Positions 6,981 to 11,749 of a DNA stretch of 13,691 nucleotides are shown piece after piece (positions within the stretch are counted from its first letter, which is position 1; each line of letters opens with the position of its first letter). The notes under the pieces were generated by a model. It made no database searches and had not been told where the DNA came from. It was given only the letters and a program-made list of their open reading frames with translations. The translations under genes and the position numbers were made by a program. Where the stretch lies: the NCBI GenBank assembly GCA_947565475.1, contig CANOGI010000028.1, forward strand, positions 1 through 13,691, given 5' to 3'. The DNA comes from an uncultured Eubacteriaceae bacterium (GTDB lineage Bacteria > Bacillota > Clostridia > Lachnospirales > CAG-274).

Positions 6981-7100
6981 CTGATAGCCAGCGGCGGACA
7001 ACCCCGCCTTGACATTAGGAAGAAACTTATACTCCAATTAAATACAATAGTAGGCGCCCCCGCTTAATAAGCATGGGACTTCCTCTGTCGATTAAAATTT
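6981..7100 (+). repeat. structured intergenic repeat, copy C (partial)
   Basis: The part from 7040 onward (AATACAATAGTAGGCGCC, then CGCTTAATAAGCATGGGACT and TCCTCTGTCGATTAAAA) matches the 3' half of copy B. The part before it is divergent but has a GGCGG/CCGCC-type hairpin as in copy A. It falls between the predicted promoter (7131-7159) and the start of the PepSY gene, so its complement should be transcribed in that gene's leader. Confidence 0.65.
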
Positions 7101-7130
7101 AATCTTTCATTATTTTATTGCCTCACTATA

Positions 7131-7159
7131 ATTATACAACAATACAATTTTATTTTCAA
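7131..7159 (-). promoter_or_regulatory. sigma-A-type promoter for the PepSY protein gene
   Basis: On the minus strand TTGAAA (complement of 7154-7159) and TATAAT (complement of 7131-7136) are 17 bp apart. Predicted initiation near 7124 gives a leader of about 205 nt that contains the complement of repeat copy C. Confidence 0.65.
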
Positions 7160-7179
7160 ATTATAATTTCTGGTTTATG

Positions 7180-7318
7180 TAGTGAACAAACTTTAAAAAA
7201 AAGCGAAAAAATCATTTTATTTGCACAACCTGCAAATTGCTGACGCGATTCCCTTATCAGTCAGCAGCGCTTACTCGCGCATAAAATATTTTTTTGCTCT
7301 TTTTAAGTTTGTTCGCTA
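7180..7318. mobile_element. MITE-like element with inverted ends
   Basis: The ends TAGTGAACAAACTT (7180-7193) and AAGTTTGTTCGCTA (7305-7318) are inverted repeats matching at 13 of 14 positions, and similarity extends inward along A/T runs to AAGC and GCTC. The 139-bp interior holds further stems: TTGCA/TGCAA (7221-7235), GCTGAC/GTCAGC (7239-7265) and GCGC/GCGC (7267-7280). It encodes no protein. It sits just upstream of the rplM promoter and could also be a folded RNA or terminator. Confidence 0.55.
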
Positions 7319-7352
7319 TAAATCGTTTTTTATGATTTTTCTATAATTTTTC

Positions 7353-7381
7353 TTGACATACAGATTTTTTTAAAGTATAAT
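7353..7381 (+). promoter_or_regulatory. strong sigma-A-type promoter for rplM-rpsI
   Basis: Perfect TTGACA (7353-7358) and perfect TATAAT (7376-7381) with a 17-bp spacer. Transcription should begin near 7388, about 215 nt before the rplM start, as expected for a highly expressed ribosomal protein operon with a long leader. Confidence 0.88.
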
Positions 7382-7387
7382 ACTTAT

Positions 7388-7602
7388 GTTTGATTTGCCA
7401 CTTTGAAATCCGTTAGCCCCGGATTCTCAATATATATAAGAACGAAAATTAAAGTACATTTTTGATTAAAAACTTTAAGTTAATTATAATTTTAAAAAAT
7501 AAATTAAAAACATAATTAATTTTTTAGTCAGTAATTAAAAAGAGTTTCTAATCGAAAAAACTACAGTCGCATTTTTTAATAAAAATAGGAGGTTATTTTT
7601 AA
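7388..7602 (+). promoter_or_regulatory. rplM 5' leader, candidate autoregulatory L13 leader
   Basis: The leader of about 215 nt begins with a hairpin AATCCG/CGGATT (7407-7412 with 7420-7425, loop of seven) near the expected 5' end, then becomes very AT-rich up to the AGGAGG before rplM. In Firmicutes an L13 leader element before rplM is known as a ribosomal-protein autoregulatory structure. Assignment here rests on position and the hairpin, not on a consensus match. Confidence 0.35.
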
Positions 7603-8040
7603 ATGAGAACAACATATATAGCGAAAACAGCCGAAATCGAAAGAAAATGGTTTGTTGTTGACGCCACTGATTTGACATTAGGTCGTCTCGCGTCAGAGGT
7701 AGCGGCAGTTTTAAGAGGAAAACACAAACCTATTTATACCCCTTTCCTTGATACAGGAGATAACGTTATTATAGTCAACGCCGACAAAATCAAAGTTACG
7801 GGTAAAAAGCTTGACCAGAAACTTTACAGAAAACACTCCGCTTATGTAGGCGGTTTTAAAGAGACTACATTAAGAGAAATGATGAATAAAAAACCTGAAG
7901 ACGTTATTAAACACGCCGTAAAAGGTATGCTTCCTAAAAATTCTCTCGGCAGAAATATGCTTAAAAAACTCTTTGTATACTCAGGAAGCGAGCACAAACA
8001 CCAGGCGCAGAATCCGGAAGTTTTAGAATTTAAATTTTAA
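7603..8040 (+). CDS. rplM: 50S ribosomal protein L13
   Basis: L13 is an early-assembling protein of the large ribosomal subunit that binds 23S rRNA. The 145-residue product has the usual length and clear family features: RKWFVVDATDLTLGRLASEVA near the N-terminus (residues about 14-34), LRGKHKPIYTPFLDTGDNVI, the GGFKETTLREMM segment and the KGMLPKNSLGRNMLKKLFVY motif near the C-terminus. AGGAGG is positioned nine bases before ATG. It is cotranscribed with rpsI, 26 bp downstream, the standard bacterial pairing. Confidence 0.98.
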   Translation: MRTTYIAKTAEIERKWFVVDATDLTLGRLASEVAAVLRGKHKPIYTPFLDTGDNVIIVNADKIKVTGKKLDQKLYRKHSAYVGGFKETTLREMMNKKPEDVIKHAVKGMLPKNSLGRNMLKKLFVYSGSEHKHQAQNPEVLEFKF

Positions 8041-8066
8041 TTATTGTTGAATAGGAGGTTTTATAA

Positions 8067-8459
8067 ATGGCAGAAGCAAGATATTACGGCACAGGAAGAA
8101 GAAAAAGCTCTGTTGCAAGAGTTTATTTAATTCCAGGCAACGGAAAAATTATTATTAATAAAAGAAGTATAGACGATTATTTCGGTCTTGACACATTAAA
8201 ACTTATTGTAAGACAACCTCTTGAGCTTACTGGTATGCTTGATAAGTTCGATGTTAAAGTTAATGTTTACGGCGGTGGTACTACAGGTCAGGCTGGCGCT
8301 ATAAGACACGGTATATCAAGAGCGTTGCTTGAGGCTGACTCTGATTTCCGTTCCACTCTTAAAAAAGCCGGCTTCTTGACTCGTGACCCACGTATGAAAG
8401 AAAGAAAGAAATATGGTCTTAAAGCGGCGAGAAGAGCTCCTCAGTTCAGTAAGAGATAA
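8067..8459 (+). CDS. rpsI: 30S ribosomal protein S9
   Basis: S9 belongs to the small ribosomal subunit, and its C-terminal tail reaches the P-site tRNA. The 130-residue product shows the family hallmarks: YYGTGRRKSSVARVYLIPG at the N-terminus, VYGGGTTGQAGAIRHGISRA in the middle, and a basic C-terminus with TRDPRMKERKKYGLKAARR ending in the near-invariant QFSKR. AGGAGG lies eight bases before ATG. It is the second gene of the rplM-rpsI operon and is followed 25 bp later by a strong terminator. Confidence 0.98.
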   Translation: MAEARYYGTGRRKSSVARVYLIPGNGKIIINKRSIDDYFGLDTLKLIVRQPLELTGMLDKFDVKVNVYGGGTTGQAGAIRHGISRALLEADSDFRSTLKKAGFLTRDPRMKERKKYGLKAARRAPQFSKR

Positions 8460-8484
8460 TTTTTATCAAAAATATATTTTTTAT

Positions 8485-8517
8485 AACCCCCGAAAATATA
8501 GGATTTTCGGGGGTTTT
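8485..8517 (+). terminator. intrinsic terminator of rplM-rpsI
   Basis: A perfect 13-pair stem (AACCCCCGAAAAT with ATTTTCGGGGGTT) and a five-base loop, overlapping a run of four T, placed 25 bp after the rpsI stop. Confidence 0.93.
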
Positions 8518-8608
8518 GTCTGTCTAAATCTTTTTAAAAATCAACTGATTTTAAACGGTAACAATACATAACTAACACGTAACTAACAAATTTACATATA
8601 AATTTAAG

Positions 8609-8638
8609 GGTATTTTCTTAACCTAAAATACCTTTTTT
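8609..8638. terminator. hairpin spanning the SLOG-1 stop codon; possible second terminator for rpsI
   Basis: GGTATTTT (8609-8616) pairs perfectly with AAAATACC (8625-8632), followed on the plus strand by TTTTTT. It could stop plus-strand readthrough from rpsI. On the minus strand the SLOG-1 stop codon lies in the loop. The paralogous site at 9926-9949 can fold in a similar way. Confidence 0.5.
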
Positions 8639-9151
8639 ATTGGTTGACACTTTCATAGTAACAGGATTGATTATGATAATTCTCCGCTCTTTTTCTAAAG
8701 CATATTTTATTGTATTTGCTGTTCCGCCGCTCTGTCTGTCCCAAAGAGCGAATACGTATAAACATTTATCAACCATATACATATTTCTTTTTATCATACA
8801 ATCATAAGTATATTTTTCTTGCAGCTGAAAAATATTATCGGCTTTTGACAATATTTCCGCATATCTGTGTTTATCTAATTCACCCCAATATTTATCTTGA
8901 TTCAAACAAGGAATTGCACATTCTAATAATATATTCGGATATGTATGTTTAAGTTTTAATACTTTCTCAGCACACAAAATATCCCAGCCCAAAGCCATAC
9001 CCGATATAAAATTAGTAACGCCATATCTGTTAATAAGCTGTATTATATATTTTTCACATTTTAACATAATAATGTTATAATTTTTGCTATTTTCCTTAAA
9101 ATTTAATTTTTGTGGTCGCAAGCCCGTAAAACAACAATAATTTTTAATCAT
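8618..9151 (-). CDS. SLOG-family (YpsA/DUF1273-like) protein, copy 1
   Basis: This 177-residue protein belongs to the SLOG superfamily of Rossmann-like nucleotide or ligand-binding domains, most like YpsA/DUF1273. Visible family features are CCFTGLRPQKL at residues 6-16 (most relatives have a His where Leu stands), the phosphate-loop-like ISGMALGWDILCAEKVLKLK, the YDCMIKRNMYMVDK segment, and FALWDRQSGGTANTIKYALE before the final hydrophobic strand RIIIINP. No signal peptide or membrane helix; cytoplasmic. GGAGG lies six bases before ATG. It is divergent from an XRE regulator with palindromic operators over its promoter, so it is probably that regulator's target. A roughly 80% similar paralog (estimated by eye) lies at 9935-10465. 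The ligand and the cellular role are unknown. Confidence 0.85.
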   Translation of the reverse strand: MIKNYCCFTGLRPQKLNFKENSKNYNIIMLKCEKYIIQLINRYGVTNFISGMALGWDILCAEKVLKLKHTYPNILLECAIPCLNQDKYWGELDKHRYAEILSKADNIFQLQEKYTYDCMIKRNMYMVDKCLYVFALWDRQSGGTANTIKYALEKERRIIIINPVTMKVSTNKKGILG

Positions 9152-9164
9152 AAAATTCCTCCAT

Positions 9165-9247
9165 TTAGTGATATATCACTAATTATAACATAATTTATTT
9201 TTAAGTGATCTATCACTAACAAAAATAATTTTAGTGATATATCATTA
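9165..9247. promoter_or_regulatory. three-site palindromic operator between SLOG-1 and the XRE gene
   Basis: Three copies of TAGTGATATATCACTA are present: a perfect palindrome at 9166-9181 (extended one base each side), AAGTGATCTATCACTA at 9203-9218 and TAGTGATATATCATTA at 9232-9247, with centres 37 and 29 bp apart. On the minus strand a TGTTATAAT extended -10 box for SLOG-1 (TATAAT complementary to 9182-9187) abuts site 1, and site 2 covers the expected -35 area. Site 3 lies 25 bp before the XRE start. This arrangement predicts repression of both genes by the XRE protein. Confidence 0.85.
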
Positions 9248-9272
9248 TATTATTACTTGTTAGGAGACTTTT

Positions 9273-9515
9273 ATGGGCATATATGATGTTGTAAAAGAAA
9301 GAATATTATCATTGTGTAAAGAACGAGGTTTAACACAAAATGGGTTGAGCTATTCATCAGGTGTACCTCAATCAACTATAAAAAGCATATTGAATGATGA
9401 AAGCAAAAATCCTGGAATTGTAACTATCAAAAAACTTTGTGATGGTCTTAATATAACCATAACAGATTTCTTTGATACTGTTGAATTTCGTGAATTAGAG
9501 CAGGAATTAAAATAA
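9273..9515 (+). CDS. XRE-family helix-turn-helix regulator
   Basis: This 80-residue, single-domain DNA-binding protein has a clear XRE (phage repressor-like) fold: helices in VVKERILSLCKERGLTQNGLSYSSGVPQSTIKSILN with the recognition helix at SGVPQSTIKSIL (about 29-40), then NPGIVTIKKLCDGLNITITDFF, the typical family ending. TTAGGAG lies six bases before ATG. It is transcribed divergently from SLOG copy 1 over a 121-bp region containing three copies of one palindrome, which strongly suggests autoregulation and control of the SLOG gene. A long hairpin follows immediately after its stop codon. There is no effector or protease domain, so the inducing signal would have to come from elsewhere, possibly the SLOG protein. 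Confidence 0.9.
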   Translation: MGIYDVVKERILSLCKERGLTQNGLSYSSGVPQSTIKSILNDESKNPGIVTIKKLCDGLNITITDFFDTVEFRELEQELK

Positions 9516-9551
9516 ACAAGAGTATATTTTATAAATAATATACTCTTGTTT
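9514..9551. terminator. 15-pair hairpin, probable terminator of the XRE gene
   Basis: AAACAAGAGTATATT (9514-9528) pairs perfectly with AATATACTCTTGTTT (9537-9551) across an eight-base loop, beginning at the XRE stop codon. It lacks a strong T run beyond the stem but is symmetrical, so it may act for both strands. Confidence 0.65.
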
Positions 9552-9568
9552 ATTCTTTACAAATGAAA

Positions 9569-9721
9569 TTACATTTTATTTATCGCATTCAATAATTCTT
9601 GAATATTAGTATGTGTATAAACTTTTTCTGTCAATAACATTGTTCCTGAATGACCAACTATTTTCTTAATAAGAGTAGGAAAAACTTCCCTTTCTGATAA
9701 AAGAGAAATACAATTGTGCCC
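9569..9721 (-). pseudogene. C-terminal remnant of a tyrosine recombinase (integrase)
   Basis: Reading the minus strand from about 9721 gives about 50 codons: HNCISLLSE, then EVFPTLIKKIVGHSGTM, LLTEKVYTHTNIQELL and NAINKM followed by TAA. This matches the end of the phage-type integrase catalytic domain: the His following the catalytic Arg, the VGHS motif (the second conserved His) and the YTH motif with the nucleophilic Tyr. An in-frame TAA sits two codons upstream of the first His, and no recombinase sequence is seen beyond it, so the N-terminal part is deleted. No start codon or ribosome binding site is present. The fragment marks the island as a former integrative element. Confidence 0.85.
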
Positions 9722-9934
9722 TTATAGTATAATAAAGATAAAAGGAAAAAGCCCATATTTACAGGGATTTTGAGGTTTGTCTTTATTATTTTTCACTCTT
9801 TTCCCCAAGAAAAATTAATATGAAACTATATTAGAAATTAGCAAATGTTATATTAGAGCTAAAAACTGAAATTGTCAACCAAAATTGACAATTTCACTAA
9901 CTAACAAATTTATATATAGATTAATGACATTTTC
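9722..9934. other. spacer between integrase remnant and SLOG-2
   Basis: AT-rich sequence with no gene. Apart from the hairpin at 9862-9896 I see nothing identifiable. The deletion junction that truncated the integrase should lie near 9720-9730. Confidence 0.4.
9862..9896 (-). terminator. probable terminator of SLOG-2
   Basis: On the minus strand TGAAATTGTCAA and TTGACAATTTCA form a perfect 12-pair stem with a six-base loop, followed by GTTTTT. It begins about 39 bp after the SLOG-2 stop codon. Confidence 0.72.
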
Positions 9935-10465
9935 TTAACCTAAAGTGTCTTTTCTATTGGTTGATATTTTCATAGTAACAGAATTGATTATAATAATCCT
10001 ACGTTCTTTTTCCAAAGCATATTTTATTGTATTTGCCGTCCCGCCGCTCTGTCTGTTCCAAAGAGCAAAAACATATAAACTTTTATCAATCATATACATA
10101 TTTCTTTTCATCATACAATCGTAAGTATATTTTTCTTGCGAATAAACAACACTATCAGCCTTTCCTAATATCTCTGCATATCTAATTTTATCTGATTCAT
10201 TCCAATATTTATTCTGTCCCTTGCAGGGTAAAGCACATTCCAAAGAAATTTTTGGATATTTTTCTTTAATCTTTAATACTTTCTCCGCACACCAAATATC
10301 CCAGCCTAAAGCCATACCCGATATAAAATTTGTTACATCATATCTATTAATAAGCTGTATTATATATTTTTCACATTTTGACATAATAATGTTATATTGT
10401 TCACTGTTTTCTTTAAAAATTAATTTTTGTGGTCGTAAGCCTGTGAAGCAGCAATTTTCTTTCAT
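9898..10465 (-). repeat. segmental duplication, copy 2 (with 8580-9151)
   Basis: Matches copy 1 across the gene and about 37 bp beyond its stop codon. The central coding part (around 10120-10260) is the most diverged; the start and end of the gene are the best conserved. Confidence 0.8.
9935..10465 (-). CDS. SLOG-family (YpsA/DUF1273-like) protein, copy 2
   Basis: This 176-residue paralog of the protein at 8618-9151 has the same landmarks (CCFTGLRPQKL, ISGMALGWDIWCAEKVLKIK, YDCMMKRNMYMIDK, QSGGTANTIKYALE, RIIIIN) and the same Leu in place of the usual His in the first motif. The two proteins differ mainly at residues about 85-112, between the Rossmann half and the YDCM segment, where copy 2 has KGQNKYWNESDKIRYAEILG. 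AGAGG lies five bases before ATG, and a TGTTATAAT extended -10 lies 33 bp upstream of the start. Its upstream region lacks the XRE operator of copy 1 and instead faces the Arc-family gene array divergently, so the two copies are probably regulated separately. Ligand and role unknown. Confidence 0.85.
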   Translation of the reverse strand: MKENCCFTGLRPQKLIFKENSEQYNIIMSKCEKYIIQLINRYDVTNFISGMALGWDIWCAEKVLKIKEKYPKISLECALPCKGQNKYWNESDKIRYAEILGKADSVVYSQEKYTYDCMMKRNMYMIDKSLYVFALWNRQSGGTANTIKYALEKERRIIIINSVTMKISTNRKDTLG

Positions 10466-10520
10466 AGATACCTCTTTATTATTAAAAGATATTAATTATT
10501 ATAACATTTTTAATTCGTTA

Positions 10521-10575
10521 TTATGATGTTATTAATACGTCATTTTTGCGTATTATTTTATCATAATATTATAAT
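10521..10575. promoter_or_regulatory. palindromic candidate operator and promoter between SLOG-2 and the Arc array
   Basis: TAATACG (10533-10539) and CGTATTA (10549-10555) form an inverted repeat nested inside TTATGAT (10521-10527) and ATCATAA (10560-10566) with nearly the same centre. On the plus strand TTGCGT (10546-10551) and TATAAT (10570-10575) with an 18-bp spacer form a plausible promoter for the Arc-family genes. The palindrome covers its -35 box, as expected for an autorepressed ribbon-helix-helix operon. Confidence 0.5.
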
Positions 10576-10606
10576 ATAGTCAATAATATGTTAGAGGTGA
10601 ATTAAA

Positions 10607-10792
10607 ATGTCAGATAATTTATCACGTTATACTCTACGTGTTCCACAAATATTACTTGATAAAATTGGTTATATTGCTAATTATGACGGTCGTTCAAAAA
10701 ATAAAGAAATTGAATTTCTCATAAAATTAAAAATTGAGGAATTTGAAAAAGAACACGGAAAAATAAAATGGAATTATGATGAGAATAATTAA
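10607..10792 (+). CDS. Arc-family ribbon-helix-helix protein A
   Basis: This 61-residue protein has the Arc/MetJ ribbon-helix-helix pattern: a beta strand SRYTLRVPQ, helix 1 LLDKIGYIANYDG, the turn RSKNKEI, helix 2 EFLIKLKIEEFEKEHGKI. Such proteins bind operators as dimers through the N-terminal ribbon. AGAGGTG lies eight bases before ATG. It is the first of four tandem, related small genes and is almost identical over its C-terminal two thirds to the gene at 11047-11232. Neighbouring gene B starts 17 bp after its stop, so the two are probably cotranscribed and could form heterodimers. Regulatory targets are unknown; the palindrome just upstream is the obvious candidate. Confidence 0.85.
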   Translation: MSDNLSRYTLRVPQILLDKIGYIANYDGRSKNKEIEFLIKLKIEEFEKEHGKIKWNYDENN

Positions 10793-10809
10793 TTTTAGGA
10801 GGATAAAGT

Positions 10810-11010
10810 GTGGCTGTAAAAAGTGTATCTATTCGAATTGAAGAAGAAATGCTTGAAAAAATCGGATATATAGCGGATTATGAAGGTCGTTCAGTGAACA
10901 GCCACATTCTCGTTTTGATAAGAGAGAACATTAAAGCTTTTGAGTCAGAGAATGGTGTAATTGAAGGATATATTAAACCAGAAGTCAATGTAAAGCCGAC
11001 ACGAAAATAA
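10810..11010 (+). CDS. Arc-family ribbon-helix-helix protein B (GTG start)
   Basis: This 66-residue ribbon-helix-helix protein starts at GTG with AGGAGG seven bases upstream. The strand is KSVSIRIEEEM, helix 1 LEKIGYIADYEG, turn RSVNSHI, helix 2 LVLIRENIKAFESENG, followed by a short basic/proline tail ending KPTRK that protein A lacks. It shares the GYIADYEGRS core with A but belongs to a distinct subtype. A degraded relative lies at 11334-11524. The A-B order is repeated downstream, which shows that the pair was duplicated as a unit. Confidence 0.85.
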   Translation: MAVKSVSIRIEEEMLEKIGYIADYEGRSVNSHILVLIRENIKAFESENGVIEGYIKPEVNVKPTRK

Positions 11011-11046
11011 AATCAAAGACATTTTTTATGTTAGAGGTGAGTAAAA

Positions 11047-11232
11047 ATGGATAAAAACATTGCACATTATAATTTGCGTATTCCTCAAATATTACTTGAT
11101 AAACTTGGTTATATCGCGGAATATGACGGTCGTTCAAAAAATAAAGAAATCGAATTTCTCATAAAATTAAAAATTGAGGAATTTGAAAAAGAACACGGAA
11201 AAATAAAATGGGATTATGAAGAATGTGATTAA
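11047..11232 (+). CDS. Arc-family ribbon-helix-helix protein A'
   Basis: This 61-residue protein is a close paralog of the protein at 10607-10792. The stretch from YDGRSKNKEIEFLIKLK through EEFEKEHGKIKW is identical, while the N-terminal strand region (NIAHYNLRIPQ instead of NLSRYTLRVPQ) and the last few residues differ. Since the ribbon makes base contacts, the change there could alter operator preference. AGAGGTG lies before ATG in the same context as gene A (TTAGAGGTGA), so the leader was duplicated too, but the upstream palindrome was not. It lies 36 bp after gene B. Confidence 0.85.
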   Translation: MDKNIAHYNLRIPQILLDKLGYIAEYDGRSKNKEIEFLIKLKIEEFEKEHGKIKWDYEECD

Positions 11233-11249
11233 CTTCAAAAGGAATAATT

Positions 11250-11315
11250 ATGTTTATTAATAAAACAAAAGATGTTAAAAATAATATTTGTGTAGAAAAC
11301 ATTGTCGCGTTCTAA
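11250..11315 (+). CDS. possible 21-codon small ORF between A' and B'
   Basis: An ATG preceded by AAAGGAAT opens a 21-residue frame (MFINKTKDVKN to a C-terminal ENIVAF) 17 bp after gene A'. It has no recognised similarity and may be chance; it could couple translation from A' to the broken B' gene. Confidence 0.2.
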   Translation: MFINKTKDVKNNICVENIVAF

Positions 11316-11333
11316 AAACAGGGATGTAAATTT

Positions 11334-11524
11334 ATGGCTGTAAAAAATGTATGTATTCGTATTGTAGAAGAAATGCTTGAAAAAATCAGATATATTGTGG
11401 ATTATGAAGGGTATTCGTTAAACAGTGACATTCTTATTTTGATAAGAAAAAATATTAAGGCTTTTGAGGGAGAAAATGGTATATAGTCAAACCCAAAGTC
11501 AATGTAAAGCCAGCGCAGAAATAA
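11334..11524 (+). pseudogene. degraded Arc-family gene B' (frameshifted copy of B)
   Basis: The frame starts with MAVKNVCIRIVEEMLEKI, parallel to gene B (MAVKSVSIRIEEEMLEKI), continues through YEGYSLNSDILILIRKNIKAFE and stops at a TAG at 11484-11486 after 50 residues. The matching 3' part of gene B reappears in another frame (KPKVNVKPAQK, stop at 11522-11524), so a small deletion/frameshift removed the join. The conserved Gly-Arg-Ser turn has become Gly-Tyr-Ser. No good ribosome binding site precedes the ATG. A 50-residue truncated product still covers the ribbon-helix-helix core, so residual function cannot be excluded. Confidence 0.75.
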
Positions 11525-11580
11525 AAAATATTTTTTGTTCTTACTTTTATTTGATTATACTCCTAAAATTATAAAAAACA

Positions 11581-11709
11581 AAATAGACATGATTAATAGC
11601 CTTATAACTAAACAATAAAAGAATTCCTTAATATATCATTAGATTTTCCAAAATTTATTTGTTCATTTCTTTTATCGTTTCACTATAGTTTATTAAACCA
11701 TGTCTATTA
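11581..11709. mobile_element. 129-bp MITE-like element with long inverted ends
   Basis: The outermost AATAGACATG and CATGTCTATT are perfect inverted repeats, and imperfect pairing continues inward over about 42 bp to AATAAAAGAA/TTCTTTTATC (about 30 of 42 positions pair). The central 45 bp are AT-rich and non-coding. It separates the accessory island from accA and could fold into a long hairpin downstream of accA. Confidence 0.6.
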
Positions 11710-11749
11710 AAATTACAATTAATATATCGTTCTCAGTTTTTTAGCCTTA

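Larger units (their letters stand above)
8580..9151 (-). repeat. segmental duplication, copy 1 (with 9898-10465)
   Basis: Similarity between the two segments starts at TAACTAACAAATTTA beyond the 3' end of each SLOG gene and runs through the whole coding region to the start codon; the upstream control regions differ. The regulatory sequences were therefore not copied, or have been replaced. Confidence 0.8.

Noticed and set aside
10221..10526. 101-codon plus-strand frame antisense to SLOG-2.
   Set aside because: It overlaps a well-supported gene, has no ribosome binding site and reads as a reverse-complement artefact.
10607..11524. Arc-family array considered as toxin-antitoxin pairs.
   Set aside because: All members are ribbon-helix-helix type; no toxin-like partner is encoded next to any of them.
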